Shown piece after piece: positions 8,972-19,749 of a stretch of DNA of 64,000 nt (its first letter is position 1; every line of letters starts with the position of its first letter). The DNA comes from Rhodospirillaceae bacterium (GTDB lineage: Bacteria > Pseudomonadota > Alphaproteobacteria > Rhodospirillales > Rhodospirillaceae), in the NCBI GenBank assembly GCA_029243545.1, contig JAQWRV010000002.1, forward strand, positions 62,001 to 126,000, given 5' to 3'. The position numbers and the translations under genes were made by a program. The notes below the pieces were generated by a model. The model had not been told where the DNA came from and searched no databases. It saw nothing but the letters and a program-made list of their open reading frames with translations.

Positions 8972-9928
8972 ATGGAGTATCGCTTCGGCATAGATTTGGG
9001 TGGAACCAAGATTGAGCTCATTGCCCTTGACGAAACCGGTGCTACGCGGGAATGCCGCCGCGTTCCGACTCCCCAAGGAAACTATGAAAAAACGATAATA
9101 TCCATTGCAGAAATGATCAAAGCAGCCGAAACGAAGATTGGTCCAGCTTGTTCCTCACGCCCTCCAAGTATCGGCATCGGAATTCCGGGTAACATTTCTC
9201 CTGCTACGGGCCTCATAAAGAATGCCAATTCTACTTGTCTCATCGGCAAGCCCCTTGAACAAGATCTGCAGCAGGCCCTCGGCCGCCCCGTAAGGATCGC
9301 CAATGATGCGGACTGTTTTACCTTGTCTGAGGCTGTCGATGGCAATGGGTCAGAGGCCAGAATTGTTTTTGGAATAATCCTAGGCACCGGCGTCGGGGGC
9401 GGGCTGGCGATCAATAAATCCATTGTTCGTGGACCAAATGCTATTACTGGCGAGTGGGGACACAACTCTCTGCCATGGCCGGGGGAAGACGAGCGCCCTG
9501 GTCCAAAATGTTACTGTGGTCACTTTGGATGCATCGAGACTTTTTTATCGGGCCCCGGTCTAGTCCGGGGCGCCAACAATAACAAGGGCAACTATGATGA
9601 TGCGCTTGAAGTGGTGAAGGATGCCGCAGAAGGCAATCCCATCGCTCATGCAGCCTTACAACATTACACCGAGCGCTTGGCTAAAGCTTTGGCCTCAGTG
9701 ATCAATGTCATTGATCCAGAAGTAATTGTGTTGGGCGGCGGCCTTTCCAATATTCAGTCCCTTTACGAAGACGTGCCGGCACTCTGGAACGACTTCGTAT
9801 TTTCCGATTCAGTCGCAACTCAACTTCTACCGCCAAAGCATGGAGATTCTAGTGGCGTGCGCGGCGCGGCATGGCTTTGGCCAAGCCAACGTTTTTCGCC
9901 GACTGGGCTGGCCAAAGGGTCGGGCTGA
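8972..9928 (+). CDS. ROK-family sugar kinase (fructokinase/NAG-kinase type)
   Basis: This cytosolic ATP-dependent hexose kinase has the ASKHA phosphate-binding motif DLGGTKIELIAL at the N terminus, the ROK segment GTGVGGGLAINK, the GEWGH motif with a zinc-ligand His, and the ROK zinc cluster CYCGHFGCIETFLSG. The 318-residue length fits the Mak (fructokinase) and NagK group. The sugar cannot be decided from sequence alone. The gene stands alone 111 bp after the ArsR regulator on the same strand and has only a weak, distant GGAG before its ATG. Confidence 0.92.
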   Translation: MEYRFGIDLGGTKIELIALDETGATRECRRVPTPQGNYEKTIISIAEMIKAAETKIGPACSSRPPSIGIGIPGNISPATGLIKNANSTCLIGKPLEQDLQQALGRPVRIANDADCFTLSEAVDGNGSEARIVFGIILGTGVGGGLAINKSIVRGPNAITGEWGHNSLPWPGEDERPGPKCYCGHFGCIETFLSGPGLVRGANNNKGNYDDALEVVKDAAEGNPIAHAALQHYTERLAKALASVINVIDPEVIVLGGGLSNIQSLYEDVPALWNDFVFSDSVATQLLPPKHGDSSGVRGAAWLWPSQRFSPTGLAKGSG

Positions 9929-10006
9929 ATACCTAATTAGTTACCTGTACATGCTCCGCAGCGCCCTTATGAAAATACAGACCAGCATAGGGCACTCGGC
10001 TACTTA

Positions 10007-10227
10007 ATGGAGCATTATGAGCGAAACGATTCAGTTAGCGCCGAACTCAAGGAATGGCAGATCGGGCAAATCACAATACTGTTGGGCCAAATCAATGCAC
10101 CCCCCCCCAATGTAAGCGAGTTCCCACGGGCGACGTCGAACTGATGCAACGGTATTTCGAACGTTTTCACGCGATGCTCGTTGGGTACAGCCAGCAAACA
10201 AACTTGGCGCAGCGCCAGACCGATTAA
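10007..10227 (+). pseudogene. Small hypothetical gene broken by a frameshift at a C9 run
   Basis: The 314 bp gap between the ROK kinase and aspS is not empty. From ATG 10007 a plausible, charged helical sequence begins MEHYERNDSVSAELKEWQ and runs to a proline stretch encoded by nine C residues (10100-10108), after which that frame soon ends at TGA. In another frame, directly after the C run, coding-like sequence resumes (GDVELMQRYFERFHAMLVG) and ends with TAA at 10225-10227. Adding one C or removing two would join them into one protein of about 73 residues. The frame also stays open upstream of the ATG to 9941 with coding-like residues but no earlier start codon. I do not recognise the protein. 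A sequencing error, a true pseudogene or slippage-based phase variation are all possible. Confidence 0.5.
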
Positions 10228-10242
10228 CCACCCTAAGACCCC

Positions 10243-12057
10243 TTAGTCTTTGGAAACGGCCTGAGTACCCTTGCCTACCTCTTTCGGCAAATTAAGCTTG
10301 ATGTGAAGTTCTTTGAGATGAGCCTCACTCGCTTCATTGGGTGCCTGCATCATCAGGTCTTCTGCCTGATTGTTCATCGGGAATAATGTTACTTCACGAA
10401 TATTCGGTGTGTCTGCCAAGAGCATGACGATACGATCGATGCCAGGGGCAGCGCCTCCGTGAGGTGGTGCGCCATATTGGAAGGCATTGAACATGCCACC
10501 AAAACGGCTCTCAATAACTTCTCTGCCATACCCGGCAATAGCAAATGCCTTCAGCATAATATCGAGTCGGTGATTCCGAATAGCGCCAGAACATAACTCT
10601 ATGCCATTACAAACGATGTCGTACTGAAATGCTTTAACGTCCAGTGGATCTTTTGTCTCTAGCGCCTCCAAACCTCCTTGGGGCATTGAGAAAGGATTGT
10701 GACTAAATTCGACCTCTCCAGTCGTCTCGTCTTTCTCAAACAACGGGTAATCTACAATCCAGCATATATCGAACCGGTTTTTCGCCAATAAATCGAGTTC
10801 ATGGCAAATTTTGGTCCGCACAACACCAGCAAATTTCTCCGCAGCGGACGGTTTATCACAAACAAAAAAAACGCTGTCTCCCGGTCCAACACCGGTTGCT
10901 TCACGAATCGCAGAGACTCGGTCTTCATCAAGGTTTTTTGCGATCGGGCCCTTTGCTCCACCCTCTTCATAGACAATGTACCCTAAGCCACCCGCGCCTT
11001 CGCTACGTGCCCAGTTATTGAGCTTGTCAAAGTAGCTACGGGGTTGCCCGGCCGAACCCGGCGCTGGTATAGCGCGCACAATGGAGCCTTTTTCAATGTT
11101 CTTGGCAAACAACCCAAAGCTAGACCCTACAAAACTTTCTGTGACGTCTGTTATTAGAAGCGGATTGCGCAAATCGGGTTTATCCGTCCCGTACTTCAGC
11201 ATGGACTCAGCGTAAGGAATGCGTGACCACCGGCCTTGGGTCACGGCGCGCTCATTGGCGAATTCTTCAAAGACGCCGCCAATCACAGGTTCTATGGCAT
11301 CAAAGACATCGTCCTGAGTCACGAAAGCCATCTCTAGATCGAGTTGATAAAATTCACCGGGAGAACGATCTGAGCGGCCATCCTCATCACGAAAACAGGG
11401 CGCGATCTGGAAATATCGATCAAACCCTGACACCATGACTAACTGTTTAAAAACCTGAGGCGCTTGCGGCAAAGCGTAAAACTTACCTGGATGTAACCGC
11501 GACGGCACTAGAAAATCACGCGCACCCTCAGGAGACGATGCGGTAAGGATTGGTGTTTGAAATTCGGTAAAACCAGACTCAATCATCCGGCGGCGAATGC
11601 TAGCGATCACATTGGAACGCAGCAAAATGTTGTTTCGCATTTCCTCGCGACGGAGATCCAAATACCGGTATTTGAGACGCAACTCCTCTGGATAGTCATT
11701 ATCTCCATGCACTTGGATAGGAAGCACATCAGTCTCTGATAAAACTTCTACCGCTTGAATTTGCAACTCTACTCGACCGGTCGGCAACCCGTCATTGATC
11801 GTCTCCTCGGTCCGTCCAACGACTTCCCCCGTCAGACACAAGACCGTTTCCGATCGTGAGTCATCGATAGCTGAAAACACCGGACTAGACGTATCGACAA
11901 CACATTGTGTAATGCCAAACTGATCACGCAAATCGACAAACAGCAGATTGCCGTGGTCTCGTTTACGGTGAACCCAGCCCGACAGACGGGCCTCTTGTCC
12001 GGCATCTTCAATGCGTAAATCGCCGCAGGAGTGTGTTCTGTATCGGTGCATGCCCAA
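10243..12057 (-). CDS. aspS: Aspartyl-tRNA synthetase
   Basis: This class II synthetase charges tRNA with aspartate. The 604-residue length is the bacterial type, with an N-terminal OB anticodon-binding domain ([20 protein letters not shown]), the catalytic core with the [16 protein letters not shown] motif 2 region, a GAD insertion domain, and motif 3 as [18 protein letters not shown]. Many alphaproteobacteria use a non-discriminating form that also makes Asp-tRNA(Asn); sequence reading alone does not settle that here. The start could be ATG 12057 or the ATG two codons later. It is divergent from rnd. Confidence 0.98.
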   Translation of the reverse strand: MGMHRYRTHSCGDLRIEDAGQEARLSGWVHRKRDHGNLLFVDLRDQFGITQCVVDTSSPVFSAIDDSRSETVLCLTGEVVGRTEETINDGLPTGRVELQIQAVEVLSETDVLPIQVHGDNDYPEELRLKYRYLDLRREEMRNNILLRSNVIASIRRRMIESGFTEFQTPILTASSPEGARDFLVPSRLHPGKFYALPQAPQVFKQLVMVSGFDRYFQIAPCFRDEDGRSDRSPGEFYQLDLEMAFVTQDDVFDAIEPVIGGVFEEFANERAVTQGRWSRIPYAESMLKYGTDKPDLRNPLLITDVTESFVGSSFGLFAKNIEKGSIVRAIPAPGSAGQPRSYFDKLNNWARSEGAGGLGYIVYEEGGAKGPIAKNLDEDRVSAIREATGVGPGDSVFFVCDKPSAAEKFAGVVRTKICHELDLLAKNRFDICWIVDYPLFEKDETTGEVEFSHNPFSMPQGGLEALETKDPLDVKAFQYDIVCNGIELCSGAIRNHRLDIMLKAFAIAGYGREVIESRFGGMFNAFQYGAPPHGGAAPGIDRIVMLLADTPNIREVTLFPMNNQAEDLMMQAPNEASEAHLKELHIKLNLPKEVGKGTQAVSKD

Positions 12058-12203
12058 TCCCTAGGACGAAAGATTTCTCGGCTCGAGGACTACCCCTAAC
12101 CAACGGGGCGAGAAACCACACTGATCAGGCCCATTTGTCAAGGCGCTCCATGTTTTAAAGGCCTTAGGTTGCGGCTTTACTGTCAAGAGGATATGAAACA
12201 GCC

Positions 12204-13355
12204 ATGGAGTTGATTGATAATACTGCGGATTTAGCCGCTCTATGCCAACGGCTATCGACCGCCGATTTTGTGACTGTAGATACGGAATTTCACCGGGAGA
12301 CTACATTTTGGCCCCTTCTATGCCTCATTCAAATCGCTGGGCCAGATGAAGCCCACGGCATCGATGCGCTGGCTGACGGGCTAGAGTTAGCCCCACTCTA
12401 TGAGCTTTTTCAGAACCCTAGCGTGGTAAAAGTCTTCCATGCTGCGCGCCAAGACCTTGAAATTTTTTTCCACCTTGCCGGTATTATTCCAACGCCACTC
12501 TTTGATAGTCAGGTGGCCGCCATGGTCTGTGGATTTGGCGAATCTGCGGGCTACGAGACCTTAGTCTCAAAGCTAACTCCGGCCAGAGTTGATAAAAGCC
12601 AGCGCTTTACCGATTGGTCGCGCCGACCGCTTACTGACAAACAACTCACATATGCGCTGGCCGATGTCACTCATCTTCGCGACATTTACGTCAGACTCAA
12701 TGCCGATCTAAGGAAATCCGGACGGACCCCTTGGGTAGCCGATGAAATGGAGATTCTCCTTAATCCCGCAACTTACACGCTTGAGCCTTCTGAGGCCTGG
12801 CGAAGGATAAAGTCGCGGGACAAAAAACCTCGTTTTCTGGCCGTCCTGAAAGAAGTGACCGCATGGCGCGAGCGCATAGCCCAGAAGCAGGATGTGCCGC
12901 GGCGGCGAATCGCAAAGGACGATGTATTAGTCGAGCTTGCAGCCCTCGTTCCGACAACTGAAAAAGCTCTATCACAAACCCGGCTGGCTAAGCACTTCGC
13001 CCGGAGCAAGCATGCGACTGGAATGCTGGAGGCGGTTTCTAAGGGGCTGAGCACTCCAGATGAAAAGTGCCCGAGAGTTCCGCGGACACCTGACAAACCT
13101 GCTGGGCTGGGGCCGGTGATCGATTTACTTAAGGTTCTTCTGAAAGCACGCTGCGAAGCGAATGATGTTGCCCAAAAACTGATCGCAACTGTTGATGACC
13201 TGGAACAAATCGCGATTAACGACCAAGCTGATGTCCGTGCCCTTACCGGATGGCGGAAAGAGCTTTTCGGGGACGACGCCATAAGGCTAAAGCACGGGCG
13301 CTTGGCGCTCGCCCTATCAGAGGATAGAAAAACAGTCAAAGTTATAGATCGGTAA
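12204..13355 (+). CDS. rnd: Ribonuclease D
   Basis: RNase D is a 3'-5' exonuclease that trims tRNA precursors and other stable RNAs. The DEDD catalytic core is visible: Asp26 and Glu28 in TVDTEFHRET, the second Asp in HAARQDLEIFFH, and a Tyr/Asp motif in LTYALADVTHL. A helical HRDC-like part follows (TAWRERIAQKQDVPRRRIAKDD). The 383-residue length is standard. It is divergent from aspS and convergent with ppx, from which it is separated by only 18 bp. Confidence 0.96.
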   Translation: MELIDNTADLAALCQRLSTADFVTVDTEFHRETTFWPLLCLIQIAGPDEAHGIDALADGLELAPLYELFQNPSVVKVFHAARQDLEIFFHLAGIIPTPLFDSQVAAMVCGFGESAGYETLVSKLTPARVDKSQRFTDWSRRPLTDKQLTYALADVTHLRDIYVRLNADLRKSGRTPWVADEMEILLNPATYTLEPSEAWRRIKSRDKKPRFLAVLKEVTAWRERIAQKQDVPRRRIAKDDVLVELAALVPTTEKALSQTRLAKHFARSKHATGMLEAVSKGLSTPDEKCPRVPRTPDKPAGLGPVIDLLKVLLKARCEANDVAQKLIATVDDLEQIAINDQADVRALTGWRKELFGDDAIRLKHGRLALALSEDRKTVKVIDR

Positions 13356-13356
13356 T

Positions 13357-13373
13357 CCTGAAAGTTCGTCAGG
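13357..13373. terminator. Small hairpin between convergent rnd and ppx
   Basis: CCTGA (13357-13361) pairs with TCAGG (13369-13373) around a 7 nt loop, filling the whole gap between the two convergent stop codons. It has no flanking T run, so at best it is a weak bidirectional termination or pausing signal. Confidence 0.25.
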
Positions 13374-14891
13374 CTAAATACGCTCAATCCTATGCGACCG
13401 CCCAAGATGGCTGGCTAGACGCGAAAGGCGCTTGGGATAAGACCCAGATGCAAATACTGGTTCCATTTCAGGCAGAGAGAGAGCTACATCGGCATCTCCC
13501 ATTTCTAATTTCGTCTTCCCTATAAGTCCAGGCGTTCCGCCCGTCAGGGCATACGCCAACCTAAGCCCCAACCCTACGGTATGGACACGATCTATGCGTT
13601 CCTGATCAAGCATGTCGTGGGCTTGATCAATAGTAGGCGTCGTATCGTCTGTGCGGTAGCGATAGAACAGGGCCAAGGCGAGACCAGCACGATCTTCATG
13701 CTCAAGACCCATAAATGGTAGACGTAACACCCGCAGAAACGCCTGCTCGGCGCGATAGTCAGGATGTTCCGACCAACATACATCTCTGAGCAAACAAGCC
13801 GCCAAACGCAATTTGGCCTGTGCTTCCGTCTCTTTTGGAAATAAAGGAGATAACCACGCGAAAGTCTCATGTCCGGATCGAGGGTCACGACCGGCAGAGC
13901 GGCACAATTCCTCGGCCGCGCTAATGAGTGGATCCTTAACTTTTAACTGATCCGGCAAGTCTCTATAAAACTGACCTTCACGCATACCGTAAATTGAAAA
14001 GACTAGCGTATCGGGCTGACCGATCTCCAACAATCTTTCCAAAATCATCACGGCAAGAGGAAGGGTGGAAAGACGAGACTTATCAAGTCCCCTTATTTTA
14101 CCGAGAGTTTGAGGACCGAGGTGTGCAATCAGTCCACACAGAGATACTGCCTGCTGCCGCGTCAGCGTAAAGTTATCAAGGACGTGCAACGGATAGTTCA
14201 TGTGCGCAATGCAAACACGCGCCAAGGCCCGCCATGCACCGCCTACCGCATAAACCGCACGTCCTTGTACGCCAGGTATCCATGTCTGTTCATCGATATA
14301 ATCATTGATAGCGACCTGAGCAAAACCTTCGGATGCGGCTTCTGCTAGCCGAAGCGTGCCGAGAGGTAGAGTTGCATGATGTTCAAACTTACCAGACCGG
14401 ACATCAACAAGTTCGAGACTGCCACCACCAAGATCTGCCACCATGCCATCGGCCCTAGGAATGCCACACAAGACGCCGAGCGCACTGCGCCTGGCCTCCT
14501 GCTTTCCAGATAAAACCTCGATAGAAAGTCCAGTTTGTTCCTTTACTCTGGTGACAAAATCGGGGCCATCAGAGGCATCGCGAACTGCGGCGGTACCGAG
14601 CACATCGACCCGCTCCAGTCCCATCGAGCGGGCTAAGGCTTTGAACCGAACAAGCGTATCAAGCGCCTTCTCAATGCCGTCAGGGTTCAACTTTCCTTTT
14701 GATTCGAGGTCACGTCCGAGCGCGCAAATTGCCTTTTCGTTATATATAGGTATTGGGGTCCGCATGACTCCGCTGTAGACGACCAAACGGACTGAATTTG
14801 ATCCAATATCAATAACACCGACCGGTTTATGCCGTATAGCCAGGGTCGTGGTGTCGTCGGGCACGTCGTTTCTCAATACCAAGCCATTCAA
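13374..14891 (-). CDS. ppx: Exopolyphosphatase / pppGpp phosphohydrolase (Ppx/GppA family)
   Basis: This ASKHA-fold phosphohydrolase removes terminal phosphates from polyphosphate, and in some members converts pppGpp to ppGpp. The N-terminal phosphate-binding motif is VIDIGSNSVRLVVYSG (about residues 26-41) and the second is ADLGGGSLELVDV. The 505-residue length includes a C-terminal helical HD-like domain. It lies 18 bp downstream of ppk on the same strand, the classic ppk-ppx pair for polyphosphate turnover. Polyphosphatase versus GppA specificity is not resolved from sequence. Confidence 0.95.
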   Translation of the reverse strand: MNGLVLRNDVPDDTTTLAIRHKPVGVIDIGSNSVRLVVYSGVMRTPIPIYNEKAICALGRDLESKGKLNPDGIEKALDTLVRFKALARSMGLERVDVLGTAAVRDASDGPDFVTRVKEQTGLSIEVLSGKQEARRSALGVLCGIPRADGMVADLGGGSLELVDVRSGKFEHHATLPLGTLRLAEAASEGFAQVAINDYIDEQTWIPGVQGRAVYAVGGAWRALARVCIAHMNYPLHVLDNFTLTRQQAVSLCGLIAHLGPQTLGKIRGLDKSRLSTLPLAVMILERLLEIGQPDTLVFSIYGMREGQFYRDLPDQLKVKDPLISAAEELCRSAGRDPRSGHETFAWLSPLFPKETEAQAKLRLAACLLRDVCWSEHPDYRAEQAFLRVLRLPFMGLEHEDRAGLALALFYRYRTDDTTPTIDQAHDMLDQERIDRVHTVGLGLRLAYALTGGTPGLIGKTKLEMGDADVALSLPEMEPVFASGSYPKRLSRLASHLGRSHRIERI

Positions 14892-14909
14892 ACAGAGCTG
14901 ATAGCAGGT

Positions 14910-17075
14910 TTAGCGGCGGCTTGGAACTAGTTTGGGTACCTGCATTTTGGGCTGCTCCAAGGCACTGCCCTGCCCCGACAAACTCGGATTATTCATGAAG
15001 TAATCGTGGGCGCTGAAAGGATTGTCGCCGGCCTCCTCACGCAAAAATCTGCCGTCCGGAGTGAGAGCCCAGCTCTGCAGAGTATCGTTGATATTAGCCA
15101 CCATAATTTGATCCAGCACTTGTTGGTGAACCGTATGATTCTCAATAGGCACAAATGTTTCTACGCGATTAACTAAATTGCGAGTCATCCAATCTGCAGA
15201 GGAGATATAAATCTTAGCGTGGCGGGAGGGTAGCGCATGTTCATTACCAAAGACGAAAATTCGTGAATGCTCTAGGAAACGGCCTACAATACTTTTTACA
15301 TGAATGTTCTCTGACAGGCCGGGGACGGCAGGTCGTAGGCAGCAAACACCGCGAATGATCAACTCAATCTGTACTCCAGCTTGAGAGGCCTCGTACAGTG
15401 CATCAATCACATCAGGATCGACGAGCGAATTCATCTTCGCCCATATTGCAGCAGGGCGACCGGCCCTGGCATGGGCCGTCTCTTCCTCGATCAACGCGTC
15501 AATTTTCTTCATGAGTCCGATAGGGGCGATAAACAGTTTCCCCATGGAGTCGGGCTGTGCATACCCTGTCATATAATTAAAGGCCCGATTGGCATCCCGA
15601 CACAGGGTTGGATCGCATGTAAAAAATGAAAGGTCCGTGTAAATCTTTGCGGTTACCGGATGGTAATTGCCAGTGCCAAAGTGCACATAGGAATTCAGCG
15701 CCTTGCCTTCTCGGCGCGTTACCAACGAAATTTTGGCGTGGGTTTTAAGGTCAACAAACCCATACACAACATTGGCGCCGGCCCGCTCAAGGTCCCGCGC
15801 CCAACGGATATTAGCTTCTTCGTCAAACCGCGCTTTGAGCTCGACCATAGCGGTAACCGATTTTCCAGCCTCCGCCGCTTCAATAAGGGCCTCAACGATC
15901 GGTGAGTCTTTGCTCGTGCGATAAAGTGTTTGCTTGATCGATACGACGTTGGGGTCGAGTGCAGACTGACGCAAGAATTGCACGACAGCGTCAAACGATT
16001 CATAGGGATGGTGAACAATAATATCCTTCTTGCGTATTGCCGCAAAGCAATCCCCTCCGCAATCACGGATACGTTCAGGAAAACGAGCATTGTATGGCAC
16101 GAACTGAAGATCGGGCCGTTCGTCTGTAATGAGACGACTGATATCAGCCAGTCCGATCATGCCATCGATGGTGAACGTATCATCTGACATCACTTCTAGC
16201 TCGTCGCAGATAAGATTGATTTGATCATCCGACATACTGGCGCTGACTTTAAGGCGAATGCAGATACCACGCCGGCGACGTTTAAGCGCAGTTTCAAAAC
16301 TTTGGACTAAGTCTTGCGCCTCTTCGTCGACCTCCATTTCGCTATCCCTGATGACCCGAAAGACACCTGACTCAAGAACTTTGAAGCCAGGAAAAAGCCG
16401 GTCAAAGAAAAGCGTGATCACATCTTCGAGCGTCACAAAGCGGATTTTCTGCCCACGCAGACGAATAAAGCGATCCACATGCGACGGAATCGGAACCAGG
16501 GCGCGCATGGCTTCGCCATTTTCAATCCGGACCAATTGAAGGATAAGGGAAAGACCTAGATTGGGGATAAATGGAAATGGGTGCGCTGGATCAATTGCCA
16601 GGGGAGTTAGAACTGGAAAAATATGGTCCATAAACCTGTTCTTAAGCCATTCTTTGTCCACTCCGGACAAATCTCGCGGCGTTACGACGTCAATTCCTTC
16701 TTGGGAAAGCTCAGACTTCAAGTAGCCCCAACATGTGTCTTGATTTTTAATGAGATCCCGAACATCTGTGTTGATCCGGTCCAGTTGTTCTTGCGGCGTA
16801 AGACCGTCAGCGCTGCGCTGTGTCACGCCGGCGCGCACCTGCCCCTTAAGACCGGCCACACGAACCATGTAAAATTCGTCCAAATTAGAGGCAGAAATAG
16901 AAAGGAACCGCACCCGTTCTAGCAGCGGGTGACGCACATTCTGCGCTTCTTCCAATACACGTGTATTGAAAGATAGCCATGATAGCTCACGATTGATAAA
17001 TCTGCTGCTGCTCTTGAGGTCGAACGCCTCAGTATTTTCGGTATCGAGATCAGGTTGTGCGTCGTTCGGGCTCAA
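14910..17075 (-). CDS. ppk: Polyphosphate kinase 1
   Basis: Ppk1 makes polyphosphate reversibly from ATP. The four-domain architecture is complete: N-terminal helical domain ([15 protein letters not shown]), a PHP-like domain, and two PLD-like catalytic domains carrying the His of [10 protein letters not shown] and the second His of [12 protein letters not shown]. Nearby [18 protein letters not shown] and [11 protein letters not shown] are family hallmarks. I chose TTG 17075, which has GGAG about 10 nt upstream; a TTG at 17144 would give a 744-residue form with an unconserved tail. It is divergent from the SixA-like gene and forms an operon with ppx. Confidence 0.96.
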   Translation of the reverse strand: MSPNDAQPDLDTENTEAFDLKSSSRFINRELSWLSFNTRVLEEAQNVRHPLLERVRFLSISASNLDEFYMVRVAGLKGQVRAGVTQRSADGLTPQEQLDRINTDVRDLIKNQDTCWGYLKSELSQEGIDVVTPRDLSGVDKEWLKNRFMDHIFPVLTPLAIDPAHPFPFIPNLGLSLILQLVRIENGEAMRALVPIPSHVDRFIRLRGQKIRFVTLEDVITLFFDRLFPGFKVLESGVFRVIRDSEMEVDEEAQDLVQSFETALKRRRRGICIRLKVSASMSDDQINLICDELEVMSDDTFTIDGMIGLADISRLITDERPDLQFVPYNARFPERIRDCGGDCFAAIRKKDIIVHHPYESFDAVVQFLRQSALDPNVVSIKQTLYRTSKDSPIVEALIEAAEAGKSVTAMVELKARFDEEANIRWARDLERAGANVVYGFVDLKTHAKISLVTRREGKALNSYVHFGTGNYHPVTAKIYTDLSFFTCDPTLCRDANRAFNYMTGYAQPDSMGKLFIAPIGLMKKIDALIEEETAHARAGRPAAIWAKMNSLVDPDVIDALYEASQAGVQIELIIRGVCCLRPAVPGLSENIHVKSIVGRFLEHSRIFVFGNEHALPSRHAKIYISSADWMTRNLVNRVETFVPIENHTVHQQVLDQIMVANINDTLQSWALTPDGRFLREEAGDNPFSAHDYFMNNPSLSGQGSALEQPKMQVPKLVPSRR

Positions 17076-17241
17076 TGCTATATTACTCCAAATTTGGGGC
17101 GAGCTACTGGGCTTCAAAAGAAGATAGCCGGACAGGCGATCCAAAACCCATGCCCTCGAAATTCATAAAATGCAATGAATTAGCTTACGTCACTTGTATC
17201 ATGGCGCAGTTCTTCATGTCGAATTTCGGTTGATTTTTGTA

Positions 17242-17775
17242 ATGACCCGCCAGTTGCTCCTACTCCGACATGCCAAATCCAGTCAGGATAATCCCAGCCT
17301 GGATGATCATAACCGTCCCTTGAATAAACGCGGTCAGCACGCAGCCAAAATTATGGCGGCACACTTGAAGCAGGCGGACCTAAAGCCCGGCTTAGTGTTG
17401 TGTTCAACGGCGGAGCGCGCACGGCGTACACTAGACCCAATTCAGGGCATCTGGTTAAACATCGCCGTGAACTTTGAGGGTGATCTTTATTTAGCATCGG
17501 TTGCTGATACGCTCAGTCTGTTGCGGCGCTCCGGTTCCGTTAAACGAATCCTGGTACTCGGCCACAATCCAACCATGAATGCTACAGCCCATTATCTTAT
17601 GGACAGAACGGTAGCCCAGATCAGCCGTGCCACAGCTGATATCTCGTCTAAATACCCGACAGGCGCACTTGCAGTTATGGAATTAGATATCGATTCTTGG
17701 GGCGACATTAGAAAGGGATGCGGACGCCTTACTCACTTTATCAAGCCGCGAGATCTGGAAGACAAACAACTTTAG
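17242..17775 (+). CDS. SixA-type phosphohistidine phosphatase
   Basis: This is a small histidine phosphatase-superfamily member with the RHG-type motif LLLLRHAKSSQ (catalytic His10), an Arg-rich second element in STAERARRT, and the second His in VLGHNPTMNATAH. The 177-residue length and N terminus match SixA-like proteins, which act on phosphohistidine of phosphotransfer proteins. I chose ATG 17242 because it puts the RH motif at the N terminus; an upstream ATG at 17194 adds an unconserved tail. Its stop overlaps the convergent hda stop by the 4 bp TTAG. The substrate is unknown. Confidence 0.9.
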   Translation: MTRQLLLLRHAKSSQDNPSLDDHNRPLNKRGQHAAKIMAAHLKQADLKPGLVLCSTAERARRTLDPIQGIWLNIAVNFEGDLYLASVADTLSLLRRSGSVKRILVLGHNPTMNATAHYLMDRTVAQISRATADISSKYPTGALAVMELDIDSWGDIRKGCGRLTHFIKPRDLEDKQL

Positions 17776-18458
17776 CCGGATGCGGCTTGGAACTCGGGCA
17801 TAGCCAATACATCTCTAACCAACGGCACGGTCACACGTCTATTCTGCGCAAGTGCTTCTTTGTCAATCAGCCCGACTAAAGCTCTAGTGGCCGCAAACGT
17901 TCTGGGCATTCTGTTAACGGCATACTCAATAACATCAGACGTGATTAAAAGTTGCCGATCACGGAAGAGCTTCGCAAGCACAGCCAACAACGTTGCATCA
18001 TCCGGCGATAGTATTTGAACCGCAGCCATTCCTTTCAATCGTGATTCAAGGTCGGGTAATTTGATCGACCAGCGCGCCGGTGGTTCACGACTCGCTATGA
18101 GAAGAAACCCTTGCGCCTCCCGCACCGCGTTGAAGAGGTGAAAAAGGTTCTGCTCGTGAATTGGTCCGCTTAGTCGATCCAGCGCTACTACATTGTGGCT
18201 ATTAGCAATTGCGACTGGATCTTTAGACGCTAATTCTTTTTCGCCAACAACGTACGCATTACTGCGTGATGCAAAAGCGTGAACCAAATGCGTTTTTCCG
18301 CACCCCTCAGGCCCATACAAGCCGAGAGCGTGCCCGGACCAATCTGGCCATCGGTCAATCCAGAACACAGCCTCTTCGTTTCCCGCCGTGACATAAAGGT
18401 CAGCTCGATTTAGGGCAGGCCGATAGCCTAAATCTAAAGGGAGTTGCTTAAGAGACAC
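17772..18458 (-). CDS. hda: DnaA-homologous regulatory ATPase Hda
   Basis: Hda (HdaA in alphaproteobacteria) binds the DNA sliding clamp and triggers hydrolysis of DnaA-ATP, limiting replication initiation. The N terminus carries a clamp-binding motif, QLPLDLG, followed by a shortened AAA+ module with Walker A GPEGCGKTHL, a Walker B-like VVALDRL (weaker than in DnaA), sensor region LIASREPPARW, and Arg-finger region LESRLKG. The 228-residue length is right, and the DnaA DNA-binding domain is absent. It follows the DUF2066 gene by 19 bp on the same strand. Confidence 0.94.
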   Translation of the reverse strand: MSLKQLPLDLGYRPALNRADLYVTAGNEEAVFWIDRWPDWSGHALGLYGPEGCGKTHLVHAFASRSNAYVVGEKELASKDPVAIANSHNVVALDRLSGPIHEQNLFHLFNAVREAQGFLLIASREPPARWSIKLPDLESRLKGMAAVQILSPDDATLLAVLAKLFRDRQLLITSDVIEYAVNRMPRTFAATRALVGLIDKEALAQNRRVTVPLVRDVLAMPEFQAASG

Positions 18459-18477
18459 TGACTACAGACCAACAAAT

Positions 18478-19749
18478 TTAAGGCTGAGACAGATCACTGG
18501 TTTGATCAGTTTGGAATAAGCCAGGCGGATAGGCTGATGGAGCCGGTTGAGACGATGCGGCACTAACGGCACCACCGAAGCTTGATGCCTGTGTGCTTTC
18601 CCGTCGCCTATCTTCAATCATCCAGACTTCTTCTTGCCATACCAGCACCAAGTCCAACTGTGCCATGGCCAATTTCAACTGGTTCTCATCACCAAAATAG
18701 TAAACTGTGACTTGAGCGCGATCTCGGGTCATGGCTTGCAGGTCGAAACGATCAACCAAAGGAACCTGCTGCAGTCTTTGCTTCACCGTAAGCCAGTCTT
18801 CAAGGCTCCTCAGCGGAACCAGGGCCGTTATCTGTCCAGTCATCCCAAACTGAAGCATGTTTTCTTGTTTCCATTCATCTTCGATCTCTGCCCATGACTC
18901 AACCGCCGCAGCCAGAAATAAGTCTGCCCAAGTTTGCCCATCCTGCGCTGGCATCTCAATACGCCGTTCCTCGCCTGATCTCGTAAAGTAGAGCGTTACT
19001 TGGACCGACTCGGCCCCTATACCGCCAAGTGGCGACGCCGAAGCCACTACGGCGTCTGCCGCGCCGTATCGACCAGCCCATTGCTGCAGCAAAGATTGAT
19101 CATGGGCAACCGCGTCATTGGACCGCAACGTCGTGAGATCTTCAAGGTCACCGTATGGCAATTGACGCGGTACGAGGCTATTTGCATCAGGAACTTGATA
19201 CCAAGCGTCACGCCACGGGTTTGGGTCTTGCCAGAGAATGGGGTCCGCTACGATCGATTCTTGATAAACCGGAACGATGACAATTGGCTTACTTACTGTT
19301 TCAGAGAACGGGATATTTGCAAAACGTAGAGCAGTTCTTACAGCATCCGGCCGAAACCGTACCGATAGATCAGCGAGGTAGCGGGTTGATGAAGAACGCT
19401 CGTTGGCAACGGAGAAATCGAGGACGAGGTCTATAGAGTCACGCGCGGATAATTTCGGAAGGTCACTATAAAATACCCGTGGAACCAGGCGGCGAAATAG
19501 CTGATCTAGCGCCTCCACCTGCCCGGATTGCAAGGCCTGTGTTCGCGCGTCAGATGTCGACCTTGCCCGCACATCAACGGCTACGCCGGTGACTGTAAAT
19601 ATGGTGAATTGGGCCTGCGCCGTACTTGGTAAAGACGCCCAGGCAAGCATAACGCCTAGAACAGGAATAATCGTCCACCAAGCCGTTGCAACGCCTGTAT
19701 CTTCGGCTATTGTACGGCTCCGTTTCACCGAGCAGTGTGAGGCTGACAT
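18478..19749 (-). CDS. DUF2066-family exported protein
   Basis: This 423-residue protein has a signal-peptide-like N terminus (basic KRSR, then a hydrophobic run from about residue 23 to 45, with a cleavage-like AQA) and then a body rich in mixed alpha/beta sequence that matches the DUF2066 family found next to hda and purM in proteobacteria. The C terminus is Ser/Pro-rich. The function of the family is not known. In many relatives a PerM-type AI-2E permease gene sits between this gene and hda; here it is missing. Its start codon coincides with the likely start of the divergent purM. Confidence 0.8.
   Translation of the reverse strand: MSASHCSVKRSRTIAEDTGVATAWWTIIPVLGVMLAWASLPSTAQAQFTIFTVTGVAVDVRARSTSDARTQALQSGQVEALDQLFRRLVPRVFYSDLPKLSARDSIDLVLDFSVANERSSSTRYLADLSVRFRPDAVRTALRFANIPFSETVSKPIVIVPVYQESIVADPILWQDPNPWRDAWYQVPDANSLVPRQLPYGDLEDLTTLRSNDAVAHDQSLLQQWAGRYGAADAVVASASPLGGIGAESVQVTLYFTRSGEERRIEMPAQDGQTWADLFLAAAVESWAEIEDEWKQENMLQFGMTGQITALVPLRSLEDWLTVKQRLQQVPLVDRFDLQAMTRDRAQVTVYYFGDENQLKLAMAQLDLVLVWQEEVWMIEDRRRESTQASSFGGAVSAASSQPAPSAYPPGLFQTDQTSDLSQP

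Noticed and set aside
10015-10231. Minus-strand frames in the gap between the ROK kinase and aspS
   Set aside because: The plus strand shows better coding character on both sides of the C run. The minus frames depend on the homopolymer reading as GGG glycines and show no recognisable motif.
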